A DNA stretch of 64,000 bases, from positions 148,584-212,583 of the forward strand of contig CAYRTL010000001.1 of NCBI GenBank assembly GCA_964427005.1, written 5' to 3'. This DNA is from JAMXLO01 sp964427005. Lineage in GTDB: Bacteria > Pseudomonadota > Alphaproteobacteria > Acetobacterales > Acetobacteraceae. How positions within the stretch are numbered: position 1 is the first letter of the stretch; each line of letters opens with the position of its first letter. Position numbers and translations under genes: made by a program. This document shows, in pieces, positions 8,555 through 17,048 of this stretch. The notes beneath the pieces are model-generated. The model was not told the origin of the DNA. It did not search any database and saw nothing but the letters and a program-made list of their open reading frames with translations.

Positions 8555-10259
8555 GGAATTCACCACAAAGACACAGAGTTCACAAAGAACTCAGCAGATT
8601 AGCAACATCCGCACCATCAGAGCGCCGCGCGGGGCCGACATAAGCGCGAAGTCATGGCTGACCGAGGCACCTATGCGGATGCTGATGAACAACCTGGATC
8701 CGGAGGTGGCGGAGCGCCCGGGCGAGCTCATCGTGTATGGCGGCATGGGCCGTGCCGCGCGCGACTGGGATAGCTATGATCGCATTGTCGCGACACTCCG
8801 CAGGCTGGAAGCGGATCAGACACTGCTAGTGCAGTCGGGCAGGCCTGTCGGCGTCTTCCGCACGCACACTGATGCGCCGCGCGTGCTGATCGCGAACTCC
8901 AACCTCGTGCCGCATTGGGCGACGTGGGAGCATTTCAACGAGCTCGACCGCAAAGGCCTGATGATGTTTGGCCAGATGACGGCCGGCTCCTGGATCTATA
9001 TCGGCAGCCAGGGAATCATCCAGGGCACGTACGAGACGTTCGTCGAGGTTGGACGACGCCATTATGGCGGTGATCTGTCCGGCCGATGGATTCTCACCGC
9101 GGGTTTAGGCGGCATGGGCGGTGCGCAGCCTCTCGCCGCGACGATGGCGGGCGCATCGCTGCTGGCGATCGAATGCCAGCCAAGCCGGATCGAGATGCGG
9201 CTGCAGACCGGCTATCTCGATATGCGCACCGACCAACTGGATGAGGCGCTCGCTATTATTGAGCGCTCGTGCCGTGAGCGAAAGCCAGTATCAGTTGGGC
9301 TACTGGGCAATGCAGCCGAGCTGTTGCCGGAGCTGGTGCGACGCGGTGTGCGTCCGGATGTGGTAACGGATCAGACATCGTCACACGATCCGGCAAATGG
9401 CTATCTGCCGAAGGGCTGGAGCATTGCCGAATGGGAACGCCGCCGCGAGACCGCCCCGGCCGATGTCGCCAAGGCAGCACGCGCGTCGATCGCCGAGCAT
9501 GTTCGCGGAATGCTTGCGTTTCATCGCATGGGTGTACCGACGCTCGACTACGGCAATAACATTCGACAGATGGCGAGGGATGAGGGCGTAGCCGATGCCT
9601 TTGCCTTCCCTGGGTTTGTGCCGGCGTATATTCGCCCCTTGTTCTGCCGCGGCATCGGACCGTTCCGTTGGGCCGCGCTGTCCGGAGACCCCGAGGACAT
9701 CTACCGCACCGATGCGAAGGTGAAGGAGCTGCTGCCTTATCACTCGCATCTGCACAACTGGCTGGACATGGCACGGTCCCGCATCCGTTTCCAGGGATTG
9801 CCGGCACGAATCTGCTGGGTCGGGTTGGGCGATCGTCACCGGCTGGGACTCGCGTTTAACGAGATGGTCGCACGCGGTGAACTGAAGGCACCAATTGTGA
9901 TTGGCCGGGACCACCTTGACGCGGGGTCGGTCGCATCGCCGAACCGCGAAACCGAAGCAATGCTGGATGGCTCGGACGCGGTGTCAGACTGGCCGATGCT
10001 GAATGCACTGCTGAACTGCGCGTCTGGTGCCACTTGGGTTTCGCTGCATCATGGCGGCGGCGTCGGCATCGGCTACTCGCAACATGCCGGCATGGTGATT
10101 GTCTGCGACGGAACGGATGCGGCGGCACGGCGCATCGAGCGGGTGCTGTGGAACGATCCAGCCACCGGCGTCATGCGGCATGCCGACGCCGGATACGATA
10201 TCGCGGTCGAAAGCGCGCGGGAGAACGGGCTCGACCTGCCTTCGCTGAGCACCCGCTAG
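8544..10259 (+). CDS. hutU: Urocanate hydratase with an extended N-terminus
   Basis: The 571-residue urocanase converts urocanate to imidazolonepropionate using tightly bound NAD+. The NAD loop is GLGGMGGAQ, and the catalytic Cys lies at about residue 423 in YIRPLFCRGIGPFRW. The usual N-terminal landmark IRAPRG begins at residue 25, about a dozen residues later than in the Pseudomonas enzyme. The extra residues (EFTTKTQSSQRTQQ) are encoded by the repeat-like DNA at 8559-8592. No other start lies between 8544 and the conserved block, so ATG 8544, inside the hutH 3' end, is the only sensible choice. The gene ends tail to tail with the ThiO-like gene (4-bp overlap). Confidence 0.95.
   Translation: MSDREFTTKTQSSQRTQQISNIRTIRAPRGADISAKSWLTEAPMRMLMNNLDPEVAERPGELIVYGGMGRAARDWDSYDRIVATLRRLEADQTLLVQSGRPVGVFRTHTDAPRVLIANSNLVPHWATWEHFNELDRKGLMMFGQMTAGSWIYIGSQGIIQGTYETFVEVGRRHYGGDLSGRWILTAGLGGMGGAQPLAATMAGASLLAIECQPSRIEMRLQTGYLDMRTDQLDEALAIIERSCRERKPVSVGLLGNAAELLPELVRRGVRPDVVTDQTSSHDPANGYLPKGWSIAEWERRRETAPADVAKAARASIAEHVRGMLAFHRMGVPTLDYGNNIRQMARDEGVADAFAFPGFVPAYIRPLFCRGIGPFRWAALSGDPEDIYRTDAKVKELLPYHSHLHNWLDMARSRIRFQGLPARICWVGLGDRHRLGLAFNEMVARGELKAPIVIGRDHLDAGSVASPNRETEAMLDGSDAVSDWPMLNALLNCASGATWVSLHHGGGVGIGYSQHAGMVIVCDGTDAAARRIERVLWNDPATGVMRHADAGYDIAVESARENGLDLPSLSTR
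8559..8592 (+). repeat. Dispersed-repeat-like element inside the 5' end of hutU
   Basis: The segment ACCACAAAGACACAGAG followed by TTCACAAAGAAC is AT-richer than its surroundings. It resembles a motif built on 'CACAAAG' units that I recall as a widespread dispersed element of bacterial genomes. It contains a perfect inverted repeat, GAGTTC (8576-8581) and GAACTC (8587-8592), with a 5-nt loop. No second copy was noticed in this window, so its status as a repeat rests on recollection. Confidence 0.5.
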
Positions 10260-11544
10260 CGAAGTGGCGGCGACGCGGAAAGACGCTGCGCACGACGCAA
10301 CGGATCAAACGGCGCAAGATCGAGCAACGCTTCATTTCCCAGCGCCGCATCGGCCAACAGACGTCCGGCCAAAGGACCAATCGTCAGGCCGGCTGCACCG
10401 AGGCCGTTGCCGATCAGCAGACCGTCCAGTCCGCGTCCGAGCAAGGGCCTGATGCCTGCCCCGACCGGACGGAACCCTACGCGTGTTTCGATCACAGTCG
10501 CTGCACCAAGCCCAGGTGCAACATGCAGGGCCTCGGCCAGCACCTGCGCCTGACCCAATGCGGTGACGCGGCAGTCAAAGCCCACTCCACTCTCGCGGGT
10601 GGCGCCGACGACGACGCGTGAATCGTCGAACGCAAGCAAATAATGACTGCCAGGTGGCAGAATGACTGGCCAAGTGCTCGTGTCCTGTCCTGGAAGACGC
10701 AAGTGCACGATCTGCCCACGCTGCGGTTCGATGGGCAGCGCGACTCCGACTGGTTTCAGCAACGTTGGCGCCCAGGCTCCGGCGGTGACGATAACCTGAT
10801 CCGCCGCAATCATCTCGCCACTCAGCGCTACACCGGTGACGCGCTCAGCCGTGCGCGTCAGCCTCGCCTCAGCTTGGTGCAGCACGGCGCCATAGTGCTG
10901 GGCGGCGCGCAGCAGACCTGCTGCCATCCGCCTGCCATCAACGCGTGCACCGCCGGCCACGTGCAAGGCACCAAAATCCGTTCGCAGCGGCGGAAACAGC
11001 GTCCTGGCATNNNNNNNNNNNNNNNNNNNNNNNNNNNNNNNNNNNNNNNNNNNNNNNNNNNNNNNNNNNNNNNNNNNNNNNNNNNNNNNNNNNNNNNNNN
11101 NNNNNNNNNNGCCACGTGCAAGGCACCAAAATCCGTTCGCAGCGGCGGAAACAGCGTCCTGGCATCGCGTTGCGTCAGCAGACTGACATTACCCATCTCC
11201 GGCGTATGGTCCTTCCGACGGCGCAGCATGTCCTGGAAGGCCGCAAGCTCCTCGCTGTCATTCGAAACCAGCAGCGCGCCGACGCGGCGATAGCCGAGAT
11301 CTGTTGCACCCAGCTCCGCGAGGACGGGTACCAGTTCGGTGTAATAGCGTGCCCCTTCGACGTAGAGCCGATAGAACGCTGGATCATCCGCACCAGAGAC
11401 CCACGGACAGATAATCCCCGCACCGGCAGCCGTTGCACGGCCTTCGTGCGATGCATCAACGATGGTGACCTGGGCACCGGCACGCGCAAGATGAAAGGCG
11501 GCGCTTGCGCCCAGAATGCCCGCGCCGACGACAACGATCTGCAT
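10256..11544 (-). CDS. FAD-dependent amino acid oxidase, ThiO-like (interrupted by a false scaffold gap)
   Basis: The N-terminal part begins MQIVVVGAGILGASAAF (dinucleotide loop) and contains TAAGAGIICPW. The C-terminal part contains VVVGATRESGVGFD and GNGLGAAGLTIGP. Both are typical of the DAO family (D-amino acid dehydrogenase, glycine oxidase ThiO). The 100-N gap is flanked by identical 55-bp sequences; merging them joins the two parts in frame through FGALHVAGGARVDG and gives about 377 residues, a normal length. The start at 11544 is chosen because GGGAG precedes it and lies at the 3' end of a TPP riboswitch. The riboswitch suggests a thiamine role such as glycine oxidation for thiazole synthesis, but thiS/thiG are not adjacent. 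Confidence 0.8.
10956..11165. repeat. Identical 55-bp ends flanking the scaffold gap
   Basis: Positions 10956-11010 and 11111-11165 are base-for-base identical (both start GCCACGTGCAAGGC and end GTCCTGGCAT). Overlapping them removes 155 bp and restores a single open frame for the oxidoreductase. This is what two unmerged overlapping contigs look like, not a biological duplication. Confidence 0.92.
11011..11110. other. Scaffold gap (100 N)
   Basis: Exactly 100 unresolved bases, the conventional placeholder length. The identical flanks indicate that no sequence is really missing here. Confidence 0.97.
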
Positions 11545-11550
11545 GACAAC

Positions 11551-11622
11551 TCCCTTCGCTGGCATGATCCAGAGCAGGTTCGCGGGTATGATCTCAGCCC
11601 TCGCGTGAGGACACCCCGGTGT
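11551..11622 (-). promoter_or_regulatory. TPP (thi-box) riboswitch
   Basis: On the minus strand the region carries the conserved blocks of the thiamine pyrophosphate aptamer in order: ACACCGGGGTGTCC, then GGGCTGAGATCATACCCG, then GAACCTGCTCTGGATCATG, then CCAGCGAAGGGAG. The last block includes the GGGAG ribosome site of the ThiO-like gene, whose ATG follows at 11544. Ligand binding would therefore be expected to hide the ribosome site and repress translation, the usual arrangement in proteobacteria. Confidence 0.93.
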
Positions 11623-11699
11623 GGCCTCAGCATCCCACGCCTTGGTTTCCTGTCAAGTGCTGTGCCAGACTTGTGCACGCGGAATCCGGGAGTGAACGC

Positions 11700-13202
11700 A
11701 TGACGCCGGCGGAACTCGGCAAGATCGATGTGCTGGTGATAGGTGCCGGCAATGCGGCGGCGAATGCCGCACTGTCAGCGCATGAATCAGGCGCATCCGT
11801 CGCAATGATTGAGACCGCGCCGAAGGAAGCGCGCGGCGGCAACTCGGCGTTTACCGGTGGAGCGTTCCGGTTCAAGTATGAAAGTGTGCAGGACCTGCTA
11901 CAGCTTGCCCCGGACATCGCCGAACTGGATCTCGCGAATATTGACTTCGGCAGCTACACCGAGGGCCAGTATTTCGACGACATGGGCCGGCTGACCGAGT
12001 ACCGCTGCGATCCCGACCTCACCGAGGTTCTGATCGGCAACAGCTTCGAAGCTGGCCTATGGCTGCGCAAACAGGGGGTGCGCTTCCAACCCGCACTCGG
12101 CCGGCAGGCGTTCAAAGTCGGGGGTAAGTTCAAGTTCTGGGGCGGCCTGGCGTGTCACATCTTCGGCGGCGGACAGCACCTTGTCGCGACGCTGCATGAT
12201 AGGTTGGAGCGCGTCGGCATTCCCGTGCTGTACGAGACCACAGCCGTCGCGTTGCTGCGCGGCGACACCGGCGTCGAGGGTGTGCGCGTCCGGCATCGGT
12301 TTCGCGAGTACGAGTTGCGAGCGAAGGCGATCATCCTCGCCTGCGGCGGATTCGAATCCAACCCGGAAATGCGGGCGCGTTATCTCGGTCCGAACTGGGA
12401 TCTCGCGAAGGTACGGGGCACCAAATACAACATGGGCATCGGCCATCGCATGGCGATTGCCATTGGTGCGGCCGTGGCCGGACACTGGTCGGGAGCGCAC
12501 GCGGTCCAGTGGGACATGAATGCGCCGCCGTATGGGGATCTCTCCGTTGGCGATCGCTTTCAGAAGCACAATTATCCATTCGGCGTGCTGGTGAACGCGC
12601 GCGGCCAACGCTTCCTGGATGAAGGACTCGATTTTCACAGCTACACTTATGCGAAATACGGGCATGAGGTGCTGAAGCAGCCGGGCCTGTTCGCGTGGCA
12701 GATCTTTGACCAGAAGATCGTTCACCTGCTGCGCGAGGAATACCGCATCGCGCGCATCACCAAGGAGCAAGCGGACACGCTGGAGGAATTGGTCCCGAAG
12801 CTCTCGGGCGTCGACGCGATGGCTGCGCTCGATACGCTTCGCCAATACAATGCAGCGCGGCGCCCCGACGTACCGTTCAATCCGAACATCCATGATGGGC
12901 TGCGTACCTTCGATCTGCCGATCAACAAGACCAACTGGGCCCAAAAACTCGATACGCCGCCATACCATGCGTACGGCGTGACAACGGGCGTGACTTTCAC
13001 CTTCGGTGGTTTGAAGGGAACCACAGCGGCGGAGGTGGAGGACACGTCAGGCGTGCCGATCCCCGGCTTGTACGCCGCGGGTGAGATCCTCGGTGGGCTG
13101 TATTTCCACAACTACGGCAGCGGCACGGGGCTCGTTGCCGGCGTGGTGTTCGGACGTATCGCGGGGAAACAGGCGGCGGGGTTTGCGCTCAATCCACGGT
13201 GA
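11700..13202 (+). CDS. FAD-binding dehydrogenase, tricarballylate dehydrogenase (TcuA)-like
   Basis: The 500-residue flavoprotein belongs to the fumarate reductase/succinate dehydrogenase flavoprotein superfamily. It has VLVIGAGNAAANAA at the N-terminus, RGGNSAFTGGAFRF, the FAD-facing ACGGFESNPEMR and a C-terminal GLYAAGEILGGLYFHNYGSGTG. Its closest recognised relatives are annotated as tricarballylate dehydrogenase TcuA, which oxidises tricarballylate to cis-aconitate. The start at 11700 has GGGAG about 9 nt upstream. It is divergent from the riboswitch-controlled gene. No TcuB or TcuC partner is adjacent, so the physiological substrate and electron acceptor are open. Confidence 0.8.
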   Translation: MTPAELGKIDVLVIGAGNAAANAALSAHESGASVAMIETAPKEARGGNSAFTGGAFRFKYESVQDLLQLAPDIAELDLANIDFGSYTEGQYFDDMGRLTEYRCDPDLTEVLIGNSFEAGLWLRKQGVRFQPALGRQAFKVGGKFKFWGGLACHIFGGGQHLVATLHDRLERVGIPVLYETTAVALLRGDTGVEGVRVRHRFREYELRAKAIILACGGFESNPEMRARYLGPNWDLAKVRGTKYNMGIGHRMAIAIGAAVAGHWSGAHAVQWDMNAPPYGDLSVGDRFQKHNYPFGVLVNARGQRFLDEGLDFHSYTYAKYGHEVLKQPGLFAWQIFDQKIVHLLREEYRIARITKEQADTLEELVPKLSGVDAMAALDTLRQYNAARRPDVPFNPNIHDGLRTFDLPINKTNWAQKLDTPPYHAYGVTTGVTFTFGGLKGTTAAEVEDTSGVPIPGLYAAGEILGGLYFHNYGSGTGLVAGVVFGRIAGKQAAGFALNPR

Positions 13203-13686
13203 TGCTTGGCGGATTCCGGAGGGTCTGGAGGATGACGCAGTAGCGCTCGGTGGTCTGGATCATGCGTTCCAGTTTCGCAGCATCGGCATCGCTGTCGACC
13301 TCGAAGCGTAGGCTGATGTCGGTCAAACCGACAGGAACGCTGCGATCGATGCCCAGTGTGCCACGCGCGTCCCAGCTACCTTCGGCAATGACGCGACCAC
13401 TGTGTATCGTGACGCCCATCGCGGTTGCCACCGCGCGCAGAGTGACGCCGGCGCAGGCAACCACTGCCTCCAGCAGCATGTCCGCGGAGCAGGCGAGCTG
13501 ACCGGAGCCACCAGTCGCGGGATGCAAGCCCGCATGCGTTTCACCGTGCCAGGCCGGTACGGTACAGGCGATGTCATCGGTGTCGAGCCGCGCCTCTGCG
13601 CGCGCGGGAACGTGTGCCGCATCGGGCATCTCGCGATAACGCTGCTTGAGCGGCGCCTGCATAGCGCGGAGCTGTTCTGCATTCAT
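13189..13686 (-). CDS. OsmC/Ohr family protein
   Basis: The 165-residue protein has the two redox Cys residues of OsmC proteins: Cys78 in VVACAGVTL at the start of the long central helix and Cys150 in TERYCVILQTL. The family reduces organic hydroperoxides in the cytoplasm as a dimer. Its 3' end overlaps the end of the convergent TcuA-like gene by 14 bp. Nothing indicates whether it belongs to the Ohr, OsmC or YhfA branch. Confidence 0.87.
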   Translation of the reverse strand: MNAEQLRAMQAPLKQRYREMPDAAHVPARAEARLDTDDIACTVPAWHGETHAGLHPATGGSGQLACSADMLLEAVVACAGVTLRAVATAMGVTIHSGRVIAEGSWDARGTLGIDRSVPVGLTDISLRFEVDSDADAAKLERMIQTTERYCVILQTLRNPPSITVD

Positions 13687-13718
13687 CCCGCCACTCTAGG
13701 GGCGCGAAGCAGAAAAGC

Positions 13719-13967
13719 CTAGGGCCGGCGTGACGTGCCGATGTTTGGAATCAGTGAACCAAGGCGGCCAAACAGATAGCCGAGAGCGAAGACGAGAAGC
13801 GCCGCGGTGATCGGCTGGGCTCGGATCACCTCTCTCACCTCGCCGATGCCATCATGAGTTCGGTAGGCCACCTGACCAGCCTGATCCACTGCGGCCTGCA
13901 TACCGCCTGCCACGCGCCGAGCGGCTCCGCTGGCCGAATCCAAGGCGCTCACAACCGAATCGCTCAT
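13719..13967 (-). CDS. Small membrane-anchored protein, DUF883/YqjD-like
   Basis: The 82-residue protein is polar and Ala/Gln-rich for about 50 residues, then has one hydrophobic segment (ITAALLVFALGYLFGRLG) near the C-terminus containing small-residue GxxxG-type spacing. This is the architecture of the YqjD/ElaB (DUF883) family of inner-membrane proteins, which in E. coli tether ribosomes. ATG 13967 is chosen because AGGAGGGACC precedes it; an upstream ATG at 13988 lacks such a site. Confidence 0.65.
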   Translation of the reverse strand: MSDSVVSALDSASGAARRVAGGMQAAVDQAGQVAYRTHDGIGEVREVIRAQPITAALLVFALGYLFGRLGSLIPNIGTSRRP

Positions 13968-14036
13968 GTGGTCCCTCCTGCGCGGCAACGTGATAGACCA
14001 CAGACCGGTTTCGCGCGGCAGAACAAATTGCCGTTG

Positions 14037-15221
14037 CTACGGCGGCGCTAGGCCCAGCAACTGCGCTGTGTTGTGAGCGATCAGGCGTTCCTCATCAGTC
14101 CGGATGACCCACACGGGGACAGAAGAGCTGTCGGCACTAATCCGTCCCTCCCCGTTTGCGTTGCGGTCCGGATCGAGGGCGGCACCGAACCAGCCACATC
14201 CTGCCATGACCTCTGCTCGTGTCGCCGGATCGTTCTCACCTATGCCGGCCGAGAATACGAAGGCGTCGATCCCGCCCAGTGCAGCAACAAGGGAGCCTGT
14301 TTCGCAAATGATGCGATATACAAACAGTGCAATCGCCTCCTTGGCCGCCGGATCGGACGACATTCTCAACGTTCGCATGTCCGAGGAAATGCCGGAGACG
14401 CCCAGAAGCCCGGATTGGCGATAGATCAGATTCTCGATCGCCGCTGCATCCATCTTGTATTGCTCCATGGCATAGAGGATGACACCGGGATCAAGTGCGC
14501 CACATCGCGTCCCCATCATCAGTCCATCTACCGCCGTGAAACCCATGGTCGTAGCTACGCTGCGGCCATCGCTGACCGCGCACAGACTCGCGCCATTGCC
14601 AAGGTGCGCCAGGACGATCCGCCCTGAAGCCAGTTCAGGAGACAATTCGAACAGCCGCGACACAAGATATTCGTATGATATGCCGTGAAAGCCATAGCGT
14701 CGCACGCCTGCTTCGGTGAACTCGCGTGGCAGCGCAAAGGACTGGGCGACAATTGGTTGGGTTCGATGGAAGGCCGTGTCAAAGCAGGCGACCTGTGGAA
14801 CGTCCGGTGCCGTCTCGAAGATCGTACGTATGGGAGCGAGATTGTGGGGCTGATGCAGCGGAGCCAACGGTTCGAGCTCCTTGAGGGCCTCTAGCACGTT
14901 AAGATCCAGGCGAACCGGCGCGCTGAATTTTGTGCCACCATGAACGACGCGATGGCCAACAGCCTTCACCGGTCTTCCAGCGGCAAGGTGCAAGCTCGTC
15001 CTCAGTATTTCCCGCGTTGCAGCGTCGTGGTCGAATCCCGCAACGGACCACTGGCGGGTAGTAGACGTGTTGCCTTGTGCGTCCTTGACGCTCAGGCGCG
15101 GACTGACGCCAATGCCTTCGATCTGGCCACGAAACAGCAGATCGGCGTTCGCCGAGGCGTCATACAAAGCGAATTTTACACTCGAGGAGCCAGCGTTGAT
15201 GACGGCGACGCAGTCAGACAT
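14037..15221 (-). CDS. ackA: Acetate kinase
   Basis: The 394-residue enzyme transfers phosphate between ATP and acetate. Family motifs are present in order: NAGSSSVKFALYD at the N-terminus, HRVVHGG, CFDTAFH, RYGFHGISYEYL, LAHLGNGASL and GFTAVDGLMMGTRCG. ATG 15221 has AGAGGAA upstream and starts at the conserved N-terminal strand; longer in-frame starts reach 15368 but run through non-conserved sequence. In relatives ackA often sits with phosphoketolase or fabI, and a fabI-like remnant lies directly upstream here. Confidence 0.93.
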   Translation of the reverse strand: MSDCVAVINAGSSSVKFALYDASANADLLFRGQIEGIGVSPRLSVKDAQGNTSTTRQWSVAGFDHDAATREILRTSLHLAAGRPVKAVGHRVVHGGTKFSAPVRLDLNVLEALKELEPLAPLHQPHNLAPIRTIFETAPDVPQVACFDTAFHRTQPIVAQSFALPREFTEAGVRRYGFHGISYEYLVSRLFELSPELASGRIVLAHLGNGASLCAVSDGRSVATTMGFTAVDGLMMGTRCGALDPGVILYAMEQYKMDAAAIENLIYRQSGLLGVSGISSDMRTLRMSSDPAAKEAIALFVYRIICETGSLVAALGGIDAFVFSAGIGENDPATRAEVMAGCGWFGAALDPDRNANGEGRISADSSSVPVWVIRTDEERLIAHNTAQLLGLAPP

Positions 15222-15249
15222 GGTGAGTTCCTCTGTAGCCACGATCGCA

Positions 15250-15420
15250 TTACGCGCCGATATTCGTCCCACCATCGATGCACAGTGCCGCCGCTGATGC
15301 ACCTGGCAATGACGTTGCCAGGTAGGCACACGCGCAGCCAACATCCATGATGTCGACGAGGTCACCAAGAGCTGCCTCTTGCGCCGCCTCGTTCAGCAGA
15401 ATCTCATGGCAAACATAACC
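15250..15420 (-). pseudogene. 3' remnant of an enoyl-ACP reductase (fabI-like) gene
   Basis: Read on the minus strand, the frame ending at the TAA of 15252-15250 encodes LLNEAAQEAALGDL, then VDIMDVGCACAYLATS and a final LCIDGGTNIGA. This matches the last ~50 residues of FabI-type SDRs (LV-I-DVG...YLAT...VDGG-NI). Upstream the same frame has no recognisable homology and hits stops before 15480, so most of the gene is gone. It lies 28 bp before ackA in the same orientation. The identification is by motif recall and should be checked by a protein search. Confidence 0.55.
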
Positions 15421-15809
15421 GGCGCATTGATCTAACTCAATCGGCCTAGAGTTCGGGTGTTTCGACGCGGAGTGAGCCCGGGCATCGGATCACGTTGTCC
15501 GTGCCGGTGCGCGGATTGGAGTTCACGGGGCTGAAGGTAGTTGATGGCGTGATTTCCAAGCTGCTCTTTACAATAGTAACGCAGGGACAGCTACCATGGC
15601 CTGAGCTTCGGTAATGCCGGTATCGCTCTGACCTGGCGGATTCACCATGGGCGGGAACGTCATTTGGCGGCCGTCTCGATGGGCAACTGGCCCTGCTACC
15701 GCAGGGCGACCGCCAACAACTTGGTCACCGAAGCACCGGCCAGGGGCAACGTCGTCCATTTCTGATCCGAGCCTGACAGCCCCATCCGTCTGCATGACTC
15801 GTAAGTTGC
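15421..15809. other. Apparently non-coding stretch, possible decayed coding DNA
   Basis: No gene with a credible start and ribosome site is seen. An 86-codon minus-strand frame (15568-15828) and a plus-strand frame from about 15585 to 15765, which lacks a start codon, are open. Neither resembles a family I recognise. Given the fabI remnant alongside, these may be further debris. Confidence 0.4.
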
Positions 15810-17048
15810 ATGACTGTGCGCTATGCAATAGCCGTGTATTGGCAACGCTCCCGTCTTGCGCCGTCCCCCGACGCGATTGGGGTTCTCGCCGAGAAGCCGC
15901 CCGTAACGGAGGCGCGCTTGTTGCGTGTGCTGCACGTCATCACCGCCCTCGGCCAGGGCGGAGCAGAGCGCCTATTGGCCGAGTTGATTGCGCGCAACGC
16001 TGGCCAGTTCCAGCACAGCGTACTCACGCTGACCGACTCGCCCTGTTTCTTCGATCTGCACGATACGCCTGTCGTATCACTCGGCCTGCGTCGCGGTCGT
16101 GTTTCGCCTCTGGCCCTGGTGAAGGCCGCCGCCATTTGCCGCGAAACGGCGCCCGATCTCATCCATGCCTGGCTCTATCACGCCAATCTGCTCGCAGGGC
16201 TGATGCCACGGCGGCGAGGCATCCCCCTGCTCTGGTCCATTCACAATACCACTCTTCCGCCAGACGGGGCGAAAACCCTGACTCGCCGAGTCAACTGGCT
16301 CTGCGCGCGCCTTTCCCATTGGGTTCCCTGGCGCATCGTCTATTGCGCCGAGTCCGCGCGAGTGCTGCATGAGAGCATCTATGGCTACGACCGGGCGCAT
16401 GGGGTGGTGGTCGAGAACGGTGTGGATTTGGATGCTTTCGAGTTCGATCGCGAACGTCGCCAGACGAACCGCGCGGCCTGGGGGCTTGAACCGGATGCCA
16501 TCGCTCTGGGCTGTATCGGTCGATTTGACCCACAGAAGGACCACGCCACGGTATTGGCCGCCCTGCGACGGCTGGACGACAGCCGGGTTCGGCTGATCGT
16601 GGCCGGAGACGGCTGCGGCCTGGATAACCCTGCCTTCGCCGCATTGTTGCGCGATAGCGAAGTGGGAGCTCGTGTCATCTCGCTTGGCCTGGTCAAGGAT
16701 ATGCGTGGCCTGCTCTCCGCGCTTGACATGCTTGTCATCGGGTCGGCCTTCGGTGAGGCACTCCCAATGGTCGCATTGGAGGCGGCGGCCAGTGGGCTAC
16801 CTATTGTCGCGACGGCAGTCGGATCCGCAGCGGAACTTGTGCTCGACCCGGCACACCTTGCGCCCCCCCGTAATGCTAACGCGCTGGCAGACGCGATGCG
16901 GGCGGCACTGCCGCTAGCGACCCTCCGCGATCAGCCCTTGCCGGTATTCACCGCGCGGCGCGACCGCTTACGCAACTCGCGCGATATAGCCACCACTGTG
17001 GCGGCCTATCATGGCTTGTATCGAGCCGGGCTTGCCGCCGGCGGGTGA
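15810..17048 (+). CDS. Family 4 glycosyltransferase
   Basis: The sequence of up to 412 residues has a GT-B fold pattern. The N-terminal RVLHVITALGQGGAERLLAEL is the acceptor-domain signature of GT4 enzymes. The C-terminal domain has CIGRFDPQKDH and GSAFGEALPMVALEAAASGLPIVAT, the donor-binding E-x7-E region. The true start is uncertain: ATG 15810 has no clear ribosome site, and TTG codons just before RVLHVI (about 15917-15922) are alternatives. It opens a plus-strand polysaccharide locus and probably adds a sugar to a lipid-linked intermediate at the inner membrane. Confidence 0.82.
   Translation: MTVRYAIAVYWQRSRLAPSPDAIGVLAEKPPVTEARLLRVLHVITALGQGGAERLLAELIARNAGQFQHSVLTLTDSPCFFDLHDTPVVSLGLRRGRVSPLALVKAAAICRETAPDLIHAWLYHANLLAGLMPRRRGIPLLWSIHNTTLPPDGAKTLTRRVNWLCARLSHWVPWRIVYCAESARVLHESIYGYDRAHGVVVENGVDLDAFEFDRERRQTNRAAWGLEPDAIALGCIGRFDPQKDHATVLAALRRLDDSRVRLIVAGDGCGLDNPAFAALLRDSEVGARVISLGLVKDMRGLLSALDMLVIGSAFGEALPMVALEAAASGLPIVATAVGSAAELVLDPAHLAPPRNANALADAMRAALPLATLRDQPLPVFTARRDRLRNSRDIATTVAAYHGLYRAGLAAGG

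Noticed and set aside
10956..11165. The 55-bp direct repeat as an attachment site or target-site duplication
   Set aside because: It lies within a single coding frame and flanks only a placeholder gap; an assembly overlap explains it fully.
10643..11293. Plus-strand frame spanning the first N gap
   Set aside because: It is open only because Ns are neutral; the homology is entirely on the minus strand.
11544..11565. Upstream ATG (11565) for the ThiO-like gene
   Set aside because: It lies inside the conserved 3' part of the TPP riboswitch; the GGGAG-preceded ATG at 11544 begins at the conserved flavin-binding strand.
15568..15828. 86-codon minus-strand frame upstream of ackA as a gene
   Set aside because: No ribosome site or recognisable motif, and it overlaps the start of the GT4 gene; treated as possible debris.
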